DNA of 47,487 nt from Prolixibacteraceae bacterium. Lineage in GTDB: Bacteria; Bacteroidota; Bacteroidia; Bacteroidales; Prolixibacteraceae. Where the stretch lies: positions 1 through 47,487 of the forward strand of contig JANXYV010000225.1 in NCBI GenBank assembly GCA_025355875.1, written 5' to 3'. Every line of letters begins with the position of its first letter. Position 1 is the first letter of the stretch. The translations under genes and the position numbers were made by a program. The notes below the pieces were generated by a model. The model did no database searches. It saw nothing but the letters and a program-made list of their open reading frames with translations, and had not been told where the DNA came from. Below, in pieces: positions 1 to 7,954 of the stretch.

Positions 1-342
1 CGAGTGATAATCATAGATTAACTTCAGCTCTTTTGCCCAATCTTTATATTTATGAATTTCATCAATAAATAGATATTTTCCACCATGTTTTACAAAAGTA
101 CCAGCTAAATCAATCAGCTTGTTATCGGCAAAGTAAAAATCTTCAGCCGTTACATAAAGCGTCTCAGTAGGATTCAGGTTCTTTTTAATATGCTGTAAAA
201 CCAAAGTAGTTTTCCCTACTCCACGCGGTCCAACAAGTCCAATCATTCGACTTTTCCAGTTCATCTCAGTATAAATGTAGCGCAAAAAGCTACTATCTGT
301 CTCATTTATAAGTTTCTTAGACTGTTCAAATAATTTGTCCAT
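1..342 (-). CDS. AAA_14-type ATPase (DUF4143 family), N-terminal part
   Basis: The frame runs from an ATG at 342 off the left edge, giving the first 114 residues of a longer protein. Visible: a Walker A motif (GPRGVGKT, residues 38-45) and a Walker B motif (LFIDEIH, about 91-97), with the spacing of AAA_14 ATPases; family members are usually about 380-400 residues and carry a C-terminal DUF4143 domain, which would lie outside the window. These proteins are widespread in Bacteroidota and are often annotated only as ATP-binding proteins; some sit near mobile or toxin-like genes. Substrate and role cannot be read from the sequence. The domain call is firm; the function is unknown. Confidence 0.85.
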   Translation of the reverse strand, partial: MDKLFEQSKKLINETDSSFLRYIYTEMNWKSRMIGLVGPRGVGKTTLVLQHIKKNLNPTETLYVTAEDFYFADNKLIDLAGTFVKHGGKYLFIDEIHKYKDWAKELKLIYDYHS

Positions 343-584
343 AGCAGTTTATTTTCAGCAAAGATAATAAATATGCACTTATCTAGTGCATATTTTAATA
401 AAATTCGCACCGCAAGAGTGCAAATTAAAGCATGTGTGATTTTGGGTGAGAATATTTGTCATTGATTCAAATGGAATAATCCTTTTCAAAATCCTAGCAT
501 CGACTACACCATTTGAACATTGTAAAAATATTTTTCTAATAAAGTTTTTCCCTACATTAGCCTTAAAATCTAAAAGTTATATCC

Positions 585-806
585 ATGAAAACAAAAAGTA
601 TACAAGAAAAAGAGCATGTTGATAAACTTGAGGCAAGTCTAAAAGATTATATTGATCCAGATAAGAATGTGATTTCTCTGTTTGATACCGACATTCTCGT
701 ACAGGTTGTGAAAGGTCAAATTGACTTGAATAAAGTTGCATTACTTGAGTTGAAAAATAGAGGATTGGATACAAATGGGAAATGGGTTGGATTTAATAAG
801 GACTGA
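585..806 (+). CDS. small conserved hypothetical protein (73 aa)
   Basis: ATG start and 73 codons, with a hydrophilic charged N-terminus (KTKSIQEKEHVDKLEASLKD) and a C-terminal part ending RGLDTNGKWVGFNKD. The pattern 'D-x-D-x-L...LLELKNRGLD..GKWVGF' resembles short proteins seen on Bacteroidota plasmids and conjugative regions, whose function I do not know. No signal peptide, membrane segment or metal motif is visible. The other-strand frame over the same stretch has no protein-like features, which favours the plus-strand reading. It stands alone between the ATPase and decayed DNA, so it may be a leftover of a mobile region. Confidence 0.6.
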   Translation: MKTKSIQEKEHVDKLEASLKDYIDPDKNVISLFDTDILVQVVKGQIDLNKVALLELKNRGLDTNGKWVGFNKD

Positions 807-927
807 AAATTTGTATAGAATCAACATATTACAAATCAAAAAATGCGAAATAGTAACCATGGAGGTTGAATATTTCCAACGAAGCTTATGCTAATTTGAT
901 CTCCTGTCTTATTTGTTCTCTTTAAAA

Positions 928-943
928 TTGTCAATATTGACAA
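928..943. repeat. palindrome TTGTCAATATTGACAA, copy 1
   Basis: Perfect 16-bp inverted repeat. Close variants occur at 1793-1807, 2188-2203 (identical) and 35643-35657. Three of the four copies are near tRNA 3'-end fragments. It could be a recombinase or regulator binding site; function not shown. Confidence 0.8.
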
Positions 944-1064
944 AATTTGAAGCAGAATTCAGGACTGCGCTTATTGGGCTTGATATTAGAAAATATGCGA
1001 TGATCTGGGTTCTAATCTTTAGCAGTTTTGTGTTTACGTTTTCAAAGTAATTGTTTGTGTTTTT

Positions 1065-1152
1065 GTGGGTTTTAAGAGGTCCTTCACCTGAGAAGAACGG
1101 TTAATCAATTCAGCAACGAAAATAGCAGGGAACGCACCGGAATTGATTTGGC
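1065..1152 (+). repeat. imperfect direct repeat, copy 1
   Basis: Starts GTGGGTTTTAAGAGGT and ends with a near-identical 35-bp block containing AAAATAGCAGGGAAC and ATTGATTTGGC. The second copy is at 2031-2117. The ends are best conserved and the middle is variable. Function unknown; it belongs to the repeated module that also carries the palindrome and tRNA fragment. Confidence 0.7.
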
Positions 1153-1311
1153 ACGATTATATGGGCAACAGCAGGTTACTCAAATAACTGAAATCAATAG
1201 AACTACTTATATTTATGCACCACCAGCATCTTTTCATTATAATCCCTATGGGCCACTGTTTTCTTTGCTAGACGATAAACAAGGCTTTTGAATTATAGAG
1301 TTTAATAATGA

Positions 1312-1737
1312 TGGAGAAATAATCCCTTAACCAAAGGTTCGAATTCTCTTAAATATTTGCTTCCAGCCTGTTTGAATTCCAGCCACTATTTGAAAGCTAA
1401 GTATTGCAATCCAATCTCAGAGTTCAATTTAACCAGCACCAACTTTGATGATTCTCATGTCTGGTTGGAAATGGAAGGAAATACGGTGAAAAATCCGTAC
1501 AAGATATTGCCAAGATTGTTTCAGGATTGGACTAATGAACAGATAGATCAAAATTTAGGTGAAATCGAAACTATTGCTGATGGTGGAGCAGCATTAATGG
1601 CTTATGCCAAACTTCAATATCAGGATATGAGTGAATTAGAAAGATCGGAAATTAAATCCTCACTTCTAAAATATTGTGAACTGGATACCTTGGCAATGGT
1701 AATGATTTACGAACATTTTAGATTTGATCTTCAATGA
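1312..1737 (+). pseudogene. DUF2779 protein, C-terminal remnant
   Basis: The frame is open from just after a stop at 1309-1311 to the TGA at 1737. The translation shows the C-terminal signature of DUF2779 proteins: KGSNSLKYLLPACLNSS, then NPYKILPRLF, GGAALMAYAKLQYQDMS and LLKYCELDTLAMVMIYEHFR. Complete family members are several hundred residues long with an RNase H-like/PD-(D/E)XK-like architecture, so only about the last quarter survives. No proper start or ribosome site precedes it, and the DNA just upstream is repeat-like. I read it as the tail of a gene cut by insertion or deletion. An internal start giving a short product (first ATG far inside) is unlikely. Confidence 0.75.
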
Positions 1738-1792
1738 CCCATTGTTTCATTTATACCAGATCGATAAATTAGTAATCAAATTGCCATTAATT

Positions 1793-1807
1793 TTGTCAAC
1801 ATTGACA
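1793..1807. repeat. palindrome copy 2 (TTGTCAACATTGACA)
   Basis: Variant of the 928-943 palindrome with one central change. It precedes the tRNA-like fragment at 1831 by about 25 bp, the same arrangement as in the next module. Confidence 0.7.
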
Positions 1808-1830
1808 TTTTTAATCGAATTAGTCCGCTA

Positions 1831-1856
1831 GTCAAAAGGTCATCGGTCCGATTTCG
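1831..1856 (+). other. degenerate tRNA 3'-end fragment (att-like), copy 1
   Basis: GTCAAAAGGTCATCGG followed by TCCGATTTCG resembles the variable loop, T-arm and start of the acceptor 3' strand of a tRNA gene (T-loop normally GGTTCGATTCC). There is no 5' tRNA half. Read on the minus strand it encodes the IGPMTF-type tail typical of frames running through a tRNA T-arm. Likely a decayed attachment-site copy. Confidence 0.6.
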
Positions 1857-1911
1857 TCATTCTTTACTTTGATTATCAAGATATTGCATCGATCCAAGGT
1901 CTTTTTAATTT

Positions 1912-1935
1912 CTGGAGTGCCCATCTGGAGTGCCC
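1912..1935 (+). repeat. paired CTGGAGTGCCC boxes (copy 1)
   Basis: The 11-bp box occurs at 1912-1922 and 1925-1935. The same pair, one slightly shortened, is at 2308-2330, and a single box is at 35675-35685. Always close to a tRNA-like fragment. Possibly arm-type recombinase sites; not demonstrated. Confidence 0.65.
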
Positions 1936-2030
1936 TTTTAGATTTTTTAAGTGGATTTCGAATGGATTTCATGTACTGTTTAATGGGTTTGTTTTGTGGT
2001 ATTTTTATAAAGTTAGAGTTTGCGTTTTTG

Positions 2031-2117
2031 GTGGGTTTTAAGAGGTTGTACATATGGTTAGTCAATTAGTCAATCCATTAATGAAAATAGCAGGGAACAC
2101 ACCGAAATTGATTTGGC
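2031..2117 (+). repeat. imperfect direct repeat, copy 2
   Basis: Second copy of the element at 1065-1152, with the same start (GTGGGTTTTAAGAGGT) and the same end block (AAAATAGCAGGGAAC, ACACCGAAATTGATTTGGC). Confidence 0.7.
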
Positions 2118-2187
2118 TTGAATTATAAGCATGGAGTAGATTGAATGAATAATACCTTAAATAAGTACTTAGATTATCTTTAATTTT

Positions 2188-2203
2188 TTGTCAATATTGA
2201 CAA
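2188..2203. repeat. palindrome TTGTCAATATTGACAA, copy 3
   Basis: Identical to 928-943. Lies 22 bp before the second tRNA-like fragment. Confidence 0.8.
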
Positions 2204-2225
2204 TTTTAGATTCAGTTATTATATG

Positions 2226-2249
2226 GTCAAAAGGTCATCGGTTCGATTC
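2226..2249 (+). other. tRNA 3'-end fragment (att-like), copy 2
   Basis: This 24-bp stretch (begins GTCAAAAGGTCATCGG, ends GTTCGATTC) is identical to 35788-35811, some 33.5 kb away on the other side of the PUL. It contains the T-loop core GGTTCGATTC but no 5' tRNA half and no matching acceptor strand. Best read as an attachment-site core left by integration into a tRNA gene. Confidence 0.65.
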
Positions 2250-2307
2250 TGCCATTTTATTTATTAATTATCAATATTTTGCAGTAATGTAAGTTCTTTT
2301 TTATTTT

Positions 2308-2330
2308 CTGGAGTGCCCTACTGGAGTGCT
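2308..2330 (+). repeat. paired CTGGAGTGC boxes (copy 2)
   Basis: Boxes at 2308-2318 and 2321-2330, matching 1912-1935 in sequence and spacing to the preceding tRNA-like fragment. Confidence 0.6.
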
Positions 2331-2463
2331 ATTTTGAATTTTAAACCCAATTTATTTATTGTTAGAATTGACAAAATAAATTTTTATTGGCGCTTGATTT
2401 ATTTGCTTTCAGGTAGTATTGTAATTTCAATTTAATATGGTTGTAGTGTTTATTGAATGAAAA

Positions 2464-3123
2464 ATGCCACTTTTGTTATGGCTAAAAGACTTGGCAAGAA
2501 ATATGGTTGCAACTACAGAAATAGATTTTAGTGCTGATTGGGAAAGCTATATTCAGAAAGGAGACCAGGAGGCTTTTTCAAGGATATATTATTCGCATTA
2601 TGATCTGTTGTATTACGTAGGATTGAAATACATTTCAGATATTCAAGTTATAGAAGATTCAATACAGAATATCTTCATCTATTTACTCAAGCATAGAAAT
2701 AAGCTTATGTCAGTGTCCAATGTCAAGGGATATTTGCTTAAATCATTTCGACGTCAGTTATTCTACGACTTAAAGAAACAAAACAAACTTTCCTTATCTA
2801 ATCAGTTCACAGAAGCCCAATTCGATTACTTCAACAATACTCAGCAGGCATCATTAGATAAAGAAGAAAATGAAGAGTTAAATAATGCATTGAAAAAAAG
2901 TTTAAGCAAACTTTCGGCCAGGCAGCAAGAGATTATTTATCTTCGTTTTGATTGCGATTTAAGCTATGAGGAGATTTCTGGGATATTGGAAATTTCAGTC
3001 GATTCGTGCTATAAGTCAGTTTATCGGTCAATTAAAACCATGAAAGCAGATATTGAACTAATGCTTGTGAAAAGTAAAGACTTATTTTTCTGGTTTATAT
3101 TCCACTTCAAGAAAAAATTTTAG
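2464..3123 (+). CDS. ECF-type RNA polymerase sigma factor
   Basis: Bacteroidota SigX/FecI-like ECF sigma factor that would direct RNA polymerase to the PUL promoters. Visible: sigma region 2 in about residues 30-105 (AFSRIYYSHYDLLYYVG, IEDSIQNIFIYLLKHR) and a sigma-4 helix-turn-helix at about 150-195 (ARQQEIIYLRFDCDLSYEEI). The first ATG gives 219 residues; a second ATG at 2503 (MVATTEIDF) starts closer to the conserved part and is an equally plausible start. The next gene is a FecR-type anti-sigma factor, then a SusC with an STN domain, the classic three-part trans-envelope signalling set. It is therefore expected to be held inactive until the SusC binds its glycan. The C-terminus is rich in Phe/Lys, which is unusual but not diagnostic. 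Confidence 0.93.
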   Translation: MPLLLWLKDLARNMVATTEIDFSADWESYIQKGDQEAFSRIYYSHYDLLYYVGLKYISDIQVIEDSIQNIFIYLLKHRNKLMSVSNVKGYLLKSFRRQLFYDLKKQNKLSLSNQFTEAQFDYFNNTQQASLDKEENEELNNALKKSLSKLSARQQEIIYLRFDCDLSYEEISGILEISVDSCYKSVYRSIKTMKADIELMLVKSKDLFFWFIFHFKKKF

Positions 3124-3281
3124 TCGATTCTATTTCTCCTCCTTTACTGCATTTCTCTCAATTTATAATTATTTAAATACTAGCGTGATACGTGATTGTA
3201 TGAAAAATAGTTGAAAATAACCAAGCTTTCTTGTCCAGATTTTCAAATTGGATTCCTCTTAAAGTAAAAATCACAACCCAA

Positions 3282-4457
3282 ATGAATTTTGAGCATTACA
3301 AACAGTTCAGTACCGAAGATTTCCTCCTAGATGAAAACTTCCTGAAATTAGCCAAAGGTTATTCCGTTGATGGAAATGATTTGGCGCAGTTTAAAAGTCA
3401 GCTTCCTGAAAAGAGTAAAGAAATTGCATTGGCCATAGGAATCGTAAATGGATTAAAAACGATAAAACCAAGCTTGCCAATTGAAAGAAAAGCCGAGATG
3501 CTGAAAAATATCTTACAAGAAAGGAAAGCTCAATTCAGAATCACTTTATTAAAATATGCAGCATCAGTTTTGCTTGTCGTTGGTTTAGGAGCATCATCAC
3601 TTTTCCTTTTCAATAAACAATCAAAAATCGAAAGCTTTGCAGAGTCTTCCAATATTCGTTCAGAAAAGGCTGAACTCATTTTGGCAAATGGGAAAAGAGT
3701 AGAAATTGAAAGCAAAATGTCGAAAATTGAATATGCTGCAAATGGATCTAGGGTTTGCTTAAACGATACCTCAAGAATTGAGCAATCAGAACCTTCCTCC
3801 GGCGAAGGTTTTAATCAGGTAATCGTTCCATTTGGCAAACGATCTACTATCTTACTTTCAGATGGCACCAAGGTTTGGTTGAATTCAGGATCACGATTGG
3901 TTTATTCACCAGTTTTTGCCGGGAAAAGTCGTGAAGTGTTTCTGGAGGGTGAAGCATATTTTGAAGTTGCCAAAAATAAAAACAAACCATTTTTTGTGCG
4001 TAACGATGCTTTTCGGGTTAAAGTTTTAGGAACCAAATTTTTGGTTCAAGCCTATAAAAATGAAAATGAGTACAATACTGTTTTAGTTGAAGGAAAAGTT
4101 AATCTGGCAAAGAATAATAAATTATTTTCAAAGGAGTATGAACTTTTACCAAACCAAATGGGAACTCTTTCAGGCATAGATGGTGAGTTCACTATTACTA
4201 GAGTGGAAGATGTTCAGAATTACACTGCCTGGATTAATGGATATCTGAATTTCGAGAATGAAAATCTTATTAGCCTAACTAAACGTATTTCCAGATATTA
4301 TAATATTGAGATTGAGGTTAAATCTTCAATTTCCGGAGCAAAATTTTCAGGTAAGCTTGACCTAAAAGATAGCCCTGAACGCATTCTGGATGGATTGTCA
4401 ACCATTTTTAAAACAAAATATGAGAAACAAGGAGATAAGTTTGTGTTTTTTCAATAA
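3282..4457 (+). CDS. FecR-type anti-sigma factor
   Basis: Inner-membrane anti-sigma factor partnered with the upstream ECF sigma. The ATG at 3282 is chosen (391 aa, MNFEHYKQFSTEDFLLDENF). A TTG at 3231 would add 17 residues that do not look like the family. Visible: a cytoplasmic N-terminal part, one membrane segment at about residues 87-110 (LLKYAASVLLVVGLGASSLF), a periplasmic FecR domain at about 180-275 (VPFGKRSTILLSDGTKVWLN, FLEGEAYFEVAK, VLGTKFLVQAY) and a C-terminal DUF4974 domain at about 323-391. It contacts the STN domain of the cognate SusC in the periplasm and releases the sigma factor on signal. The STN-bearing SusC directly downstream is the expected partner. Confidence 0.95.
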   Translation: MNFEHYKQFSTEDFLLDENFLKLAKGYSVDGNDLAQFKSQLPEKSKEIALAIGIVNGLKTIKPSLPIERKAEMLKNILQERKAQFRITLLKYAASVLLVVGLGASSLFLFNKQSKIESFAESSNIRSEKAELILANGKRVEIESKMSKIEYAANGSRVCLNDTSRIEQSEPSSGEGFNQVIVPFGKRSTILLSDGTKVWLNSGSRLVYSPVFAGKSREVFLEGEAYFEVAKNKNKPFFVRNDAFRVKVLGTKFLVQAYKNENEYNTVLVEGKVNLAKNNKLFSKEYELLPNQMGTLSGIDGEFTITRVEDVQNYTAWINGYLNFENENLISLTKRISRYYNIEIEVKSSISGAKFSGKLDLKDSPERILDGLSTIFKTKYEKQGDKFVFFQ

Positions 4458-4466
4458 ATAAAAAAG

Positions 4467-4493
4467 CCGGCAGACGCTTGCAACATCTGCCGG
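4467..4493. promoter_or_regulatory. hairpin between fecR-type gene and susC
   Basis: CCGGCAGA (4467-4474) pairs with TCTGCCGG (4486-4493) around an 11-nt loop. A run of A precedes it, so on the minus strand it would resemble an intrinsic terminator; on the plus strand no T run follows. It could separate the regulator mRNA from the susC operon, act as an attenuator, or stabilise a processed end. Confidence 0.5.
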
Positions 4494-4545
4494 ACTATAA
4501 AATAAACATGCCGCAAGGCAACATGTCTAATCCCAATTCAAATTT

Positions 4546-7500
4546 ATGAAAAAATGTGAAATTTACGAATCCTCCGGAAAAGGGAGGACGAGGAGAATTA
4601 TTTTTTTAACTATGAAACTACTAACCATCCTGATTTTTGCAGGAACCATGGCTGTTTCTGCCAGTGTTTATTCTCAAAAAACAAAAATCAATCTCGAACT
4701 CAGAAATTCAAATGTTGGAGCGATTTTGAAATCGATAGAACAGGAAAGTGATTTTATCTTCATCTACGATACTGAACTGGTTAATAACCGAATTGAAAAA
4801 AGTATCTCAATAAAGGATGCGAAAATCGAGACCGTGTTGGACGAATTATTTGGTGATAGCAAAATTGCTTATTTAATCGATGATCGTCAGGTTTTCCTAT
4901 ATGTAAAGGATGACATCAAGCAACTGGAGAATTTGAAATCAGCCAATGAAGCGGAACAACCAAAAAAGAAAGACATATCTGGAACAGTTAAAGATAGCAA
5001 AGGTATTCCTATACCAGGGGTCAGTGTGGTACTAAAAGGTACATCCATAGGTACAATAACTGATATAAATGGAAAGTTTGAGTTTTCTGTTCCTATAGAT
5101 ACAAAAACCTTTGTTGTTTCATTCATTGGGATGACAAAACAAGAAGTTGCAATTGATGGTAAAACTTCGTTTAGTTTGGTCATGGAGGAGGTTGATACCG
5201 GACTTCAGGAGGTGGTCGCTGTTGGATATGGAACTCAAAAGAAAGAGACCGTGGTTGGTGCTATTTCAACAATGAAGGCTGCCGAAGTTGTCCAAACACC
5301 TACTACAAACTTAACCAATGCATTGAATGGTCGCTTGCCAGGACTTGTTGCCATGCAACGTCAAGGCCAACCGGGAAAAGATGAGTCTGAGATTTATATT
5401 CGGGGTAAATCTACTTTTGAAGCTGCAGCATCAAAACCATTGACATTAGTTGATGGGATAGAACGTCCTTTTGCGCAGGTAGATCCCAATGAGGTAGAAA
5501 CAATAACAATTTTAAAGGATGCATCAGCTACAGCCGTATACGGTGTAAAAGGAGCCAATGGTGTAATACTTGTGACAACAAAGCGTGGGATACAAGGAAA
5601 GGCTGAAATAAGCTTTTCAGCAAATGTAGGGTTCCAGAACCCTACAAGAATATTGCCATTTAAAGATGCAAACGTAATAGCAGGATTAAGGCAAGCAGGT
5701 TATTATAATGATTATGGCACACTTTACTATACCCAGAATCAATTGGCAACTATTGCTCGAGTAGTTTATGGCGGAGGAAGTGAAGATGAGAAATTACTCT
5801 ATCCAAATCAGAACTGGACCAAAGATGTTACATTAGAAAACGTACCACAACAACAATATAATTTGAATGTTAGGGGAGGAAGTACCTCCATAAGATATTT
5901 TATATCAGGAGGGTATTTTACCCAAGGGAGTTGGTTTGAAAATTTTGATCAGTACTATAAAGGCGTTAAAAAATACAATAGTAATTATCAATTTGATCGC
6001 TACAATTTTCGTTCAAACATCGATATAGATATTACTAAAAAATTTACAGCTACTGTAAATCTGGCAGGACGTATTGAGAATGTAAATAATGACAAGCAAG
6101 GAAGTTGGGGATTTATTCAGCAACTTTATTATAAAAACAGTTTAGATCCACCAATATATTATCCCGGAATAGGATTTGCTGCCGAGCAAGGTGGAGGAAA
6201 TCTGATCGGTAGCGGGCTTGTTCAGGGTGGATTTAATAACACATCTAAAAGTACGCTGGAATCATCAGTCATATTAAAATACAATTTGGATGTTTTACTT
6301 AAAGGACTATCTGCAAGAGCAAATATTAGTTTTGACAGTGAATATGATTATTCGAAATCCTTTTGGGAGCGACCTGAAACCTTTACCAGAGATTTGAACA
6401 TCACTGACGAAGCAGTATACATTAAAACCCAAACATGGGCGCCATTAATGGATACCGGCGATTCATATCTGAACACGACAAAAAGATATGAAGAAATCGG
6501 ATTGGATTACACTCAACAATTTGGCAAACATGATATTACCGGACTTTTCCTATACAACCAACAAGAATTTAGAATGGGAGCGCAAACCCCGTATGTTTAT
6601 CAAGGATTGGTTGGGAGGGCGACTTATGGATATAATCGTAAATATTTAGCTGAATTTAATGTCGGGTATAATGGATCAGAAAATTTTGCACCAGGCAACA
6701 GGTTTGGATTATTTCCTGCATTATCATTTGGTTGGGTACTTTCTGAGGAATCATGGATTAAAAACTTGGATTTTATCTCATGGTTAAAGATTCGAGGCTC
6801 GTATGGAGAAGTTGGAAATGACAAATTGTATATCAGTGGCCAACTGCAACGTTTTTTGTATTACAATGACTATGCTCAAATTTCAAATGGATATATATTC
6901 GGGAGTGCCGGGCGAGTGGAACCTGCTATCATTGAAGGTAGAATTGGCAATGATGAGGTTACCTGGGAACGGGCAAAGAAATCGAATATAGGAATTGAAA
7001 GTAATTTTTTTGATAGAAAGCTTGGATTTACCCTCGACCTTTTTCAGGAGTACCGGGATGACATTTTACTGTCACAGGCAAGTACTGTTCCCAGTACGCT
7101 TGGAGCAGTATTACCCGCCGTCAATAAAGGGAAAACATATAATAGGGGATATGAGATTGAAATTTTTCACCAGAACAAAATCGATGATTTCTCTTATCAA
7201 ATAAAGGGCAATTATACCTTCGCAAAGAGTGAAGTCTTATTTATTGACGAACCTAGTTCTGTAGCATCATGGCAAAGAAGTACAGGACAGCCTATCGGAC
7301 AACCTATACTTTATCAATGCATTGGATTTTTCCAATCACAGGAAGATATAACAAATTCGCCATCTCAGGAATTCCTTGGGAAATCAATCGTTGGAGACCG
7401 GAAATATCTTGATTATAACAAAGATGGAAAGATTACAGAATTAGACCGGATCGCTTCAGGATATACTGATATTCCTGAAATCACTTATGGCTTAAATTTA

Positions 7501-7944
7501 AATTGCCAATATAAAAATTTTGATTTCAGTATTTTATTTCAGGGTGTAGATCATGTTACTTTTAATGGTTTCTGGGGTCCGGTTATTAATAACACAGACG
7601 AAAATTCATGGTCTCCTTTTAAAACAACGGAAGAGAATTCCGGAGCCATTTATCCTTCTCCACACGCAACCACAAGCGTAAATGATAATTGGTCGTCAGG
7701 ACCATTGGGTACTAGTATCAGCGGCGCCTATTTAAAATTAAAAAATCTGGAATTTGGATATTCACTCCCCAAATCAGCATTAAAACGTACGAATATAAGT
7801 GCCTGTAGATTTTATACTAACGCTGTAAATCTGGCTATTCTATACGATGAACTAAAAACCATAGATCCTGAAAGTGGAAGTGGTGGTGGAGTCGTTTATC
7901 CGCAAATGAAGACGGTAAACTTCGGCGTAAATGTTAAATTTTAA
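4546..7944 (+). CDS. SusC-family TonB-dependent outer-membrane transporter with STN domain
   Basis: Outer-membrane glycan importer. The 1132 residues contain: leader with hydrophobic core at about 23-43 (MKLLTILIFAGTMAVSA); STN domain at about 47-122; carboxypeptidase-D-like (CarboxypepD_reg) domain at about 143-215 (ISGTVKDSKGIPIPGVSVVL); the SusC signature VVAVGYGTQKKETVVGAIST; plug with SEIYIRGKSTF and the ATAVYGVKGANGVILVTTKRG block; then a beta barrel ending in NFGVNVKF. The STN domain marks it as the transducer that signals to the FecR/ECF pair upstream. The long N-terminus before the leader (MKKCEIYESSGKGRTRR) is common in this family, so the first ATG is kept; a start at 4612 is possible. 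It pairs with the SusD that begins 11 bp downstream. Confidence 0.97.
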   Translation: MKKCEIYESSGKGRTRRIIFLTMKLLTILIFAGTMAVSASVYSQKTKINLELRNSNVGAILKSIEQESDFIFIYDTELVNNRIEKSISIKDAKIETVLDELFGDSKIAYLIDDRQVFLYVKDDIKQLENLKSANEAEQPKKKDISGTVKDSKGIPIPGVSVVLKGTSIGTITDINGKFEFSVPIDTKTFVVSFIGMTKQEVAIDGKTSFSLVMEEVDTGLQEVVAVGYGTQKKETVVGAISTMKAAEVVQTPTTNLTNALNGRLPGLVAMQRQGQPGKDESEIYIRGKSTFEAAASKPLTLVDGIERPFAQVDPNEVETITILKDASATAVYGVKGANGVILVTTKRGIQGKAEISFSANVGFQNPTRILPFKDANVIAGLRQAGYYNDYGTLYYTQNQLATIARVVYGGGSEDEKLLYPNQNWTKDVTLENVPQQQYNLNVRGGSTSIRYFISGGYFTQGSWFENFDQYYKGVKKYNSNYQFDRYNFRSNIDIDITKKFTATVNLAGRIENVNNDKQGSWGFIQQLYYKNSLDPPIYYPGIGFAAEQGGGNLIGSGLVQGGFNNTSKSTLESSVILKYNLDVLLKGLSARANISFDSEYDYSKSFWERPETFTRDLNITDEAVYIKTQTWAPLMDTGDSYLNTTKRYEEIGLDYTQQFGKHDITGLFLYNQQEFRMGAQTPYVYQGLVGRATYGYNRKYLAEFNVGYNGSENFAPGNRFGLFPALSFGWVLSEESWIKNLDFISWLKIRGSYGEVGNDKLYISGQLQRFLYYNDYAQISNGYIFGSAGRVEPAIIEGRIGNDEVTWERAKKSNIGIESNFFDRKLGFTLDLFQEYRDDILLSQASTVPSTLGAVLPAVNKGKTYNRGYEIEIFHQNKIDDFSYQIKGNYTFAKSEVLFIDEPSSVASWQRSTGQPIGQPILYQCIGFFQSQEDITNSPSQEFLGKSIVGDRKYLDYNKDGKITELDRIASGYTDIPEITYGLNLNCQYKNFDFSILFQGVDHVTFNGFWGPVINNTDENSWSPFKTTEENSGAIYPSPHATTSVNDNWSSGPLGTSISGAYLKLKNLEFGYSLPKSALKRTNISACRFYTNAVNLAILYDELKTIDPESGSGGGVVYPQMKTVNFGVNVKF

Positions 7945-7954
7945 TTTTTTTTTT

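Larger units (their letters stand above)
807..1311. other. gene-poor stretch with first repeat module
   Basis: No convincing complete gene. It holds a perfect 16-bp palindrome (928-943) and the first copy of an ~88-bp direct repeat (1065-1152) that recurs at 2031-2117. A short open frame at about 1076-1291, ending in an aromatic/proline-rich tail (YIYAPPASFHYNPYGPLFSL), could be the C-terminal scrap of a lost gene, but it has no plausible start and overlaps the repeat. Confidence 0.6.
1738..2463. other. gene-free stretch with two repeat modules
   Basis: Holds two palindromes (1793-1807, 2188-2203), two tRNA 3'-end-like fragments (about 1831-1856 and 2226-2249), paired CTGGAGTGCCC boxes after each fragment, and copy 2 of the ~88-bp direct repeat. 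No convincing gene. The 5' region of the sigma factor gene (about 2350-2463) shows no promoter that I can defend. Confidence 0.65.

Noticed and set aside
1832-2065. Minus-strand protein of 77 residues ending IGPMTF
   Set aside because: The tail is produced by translating a tRNA T-arm backwards; the rest lies on non-coding repeat modules.
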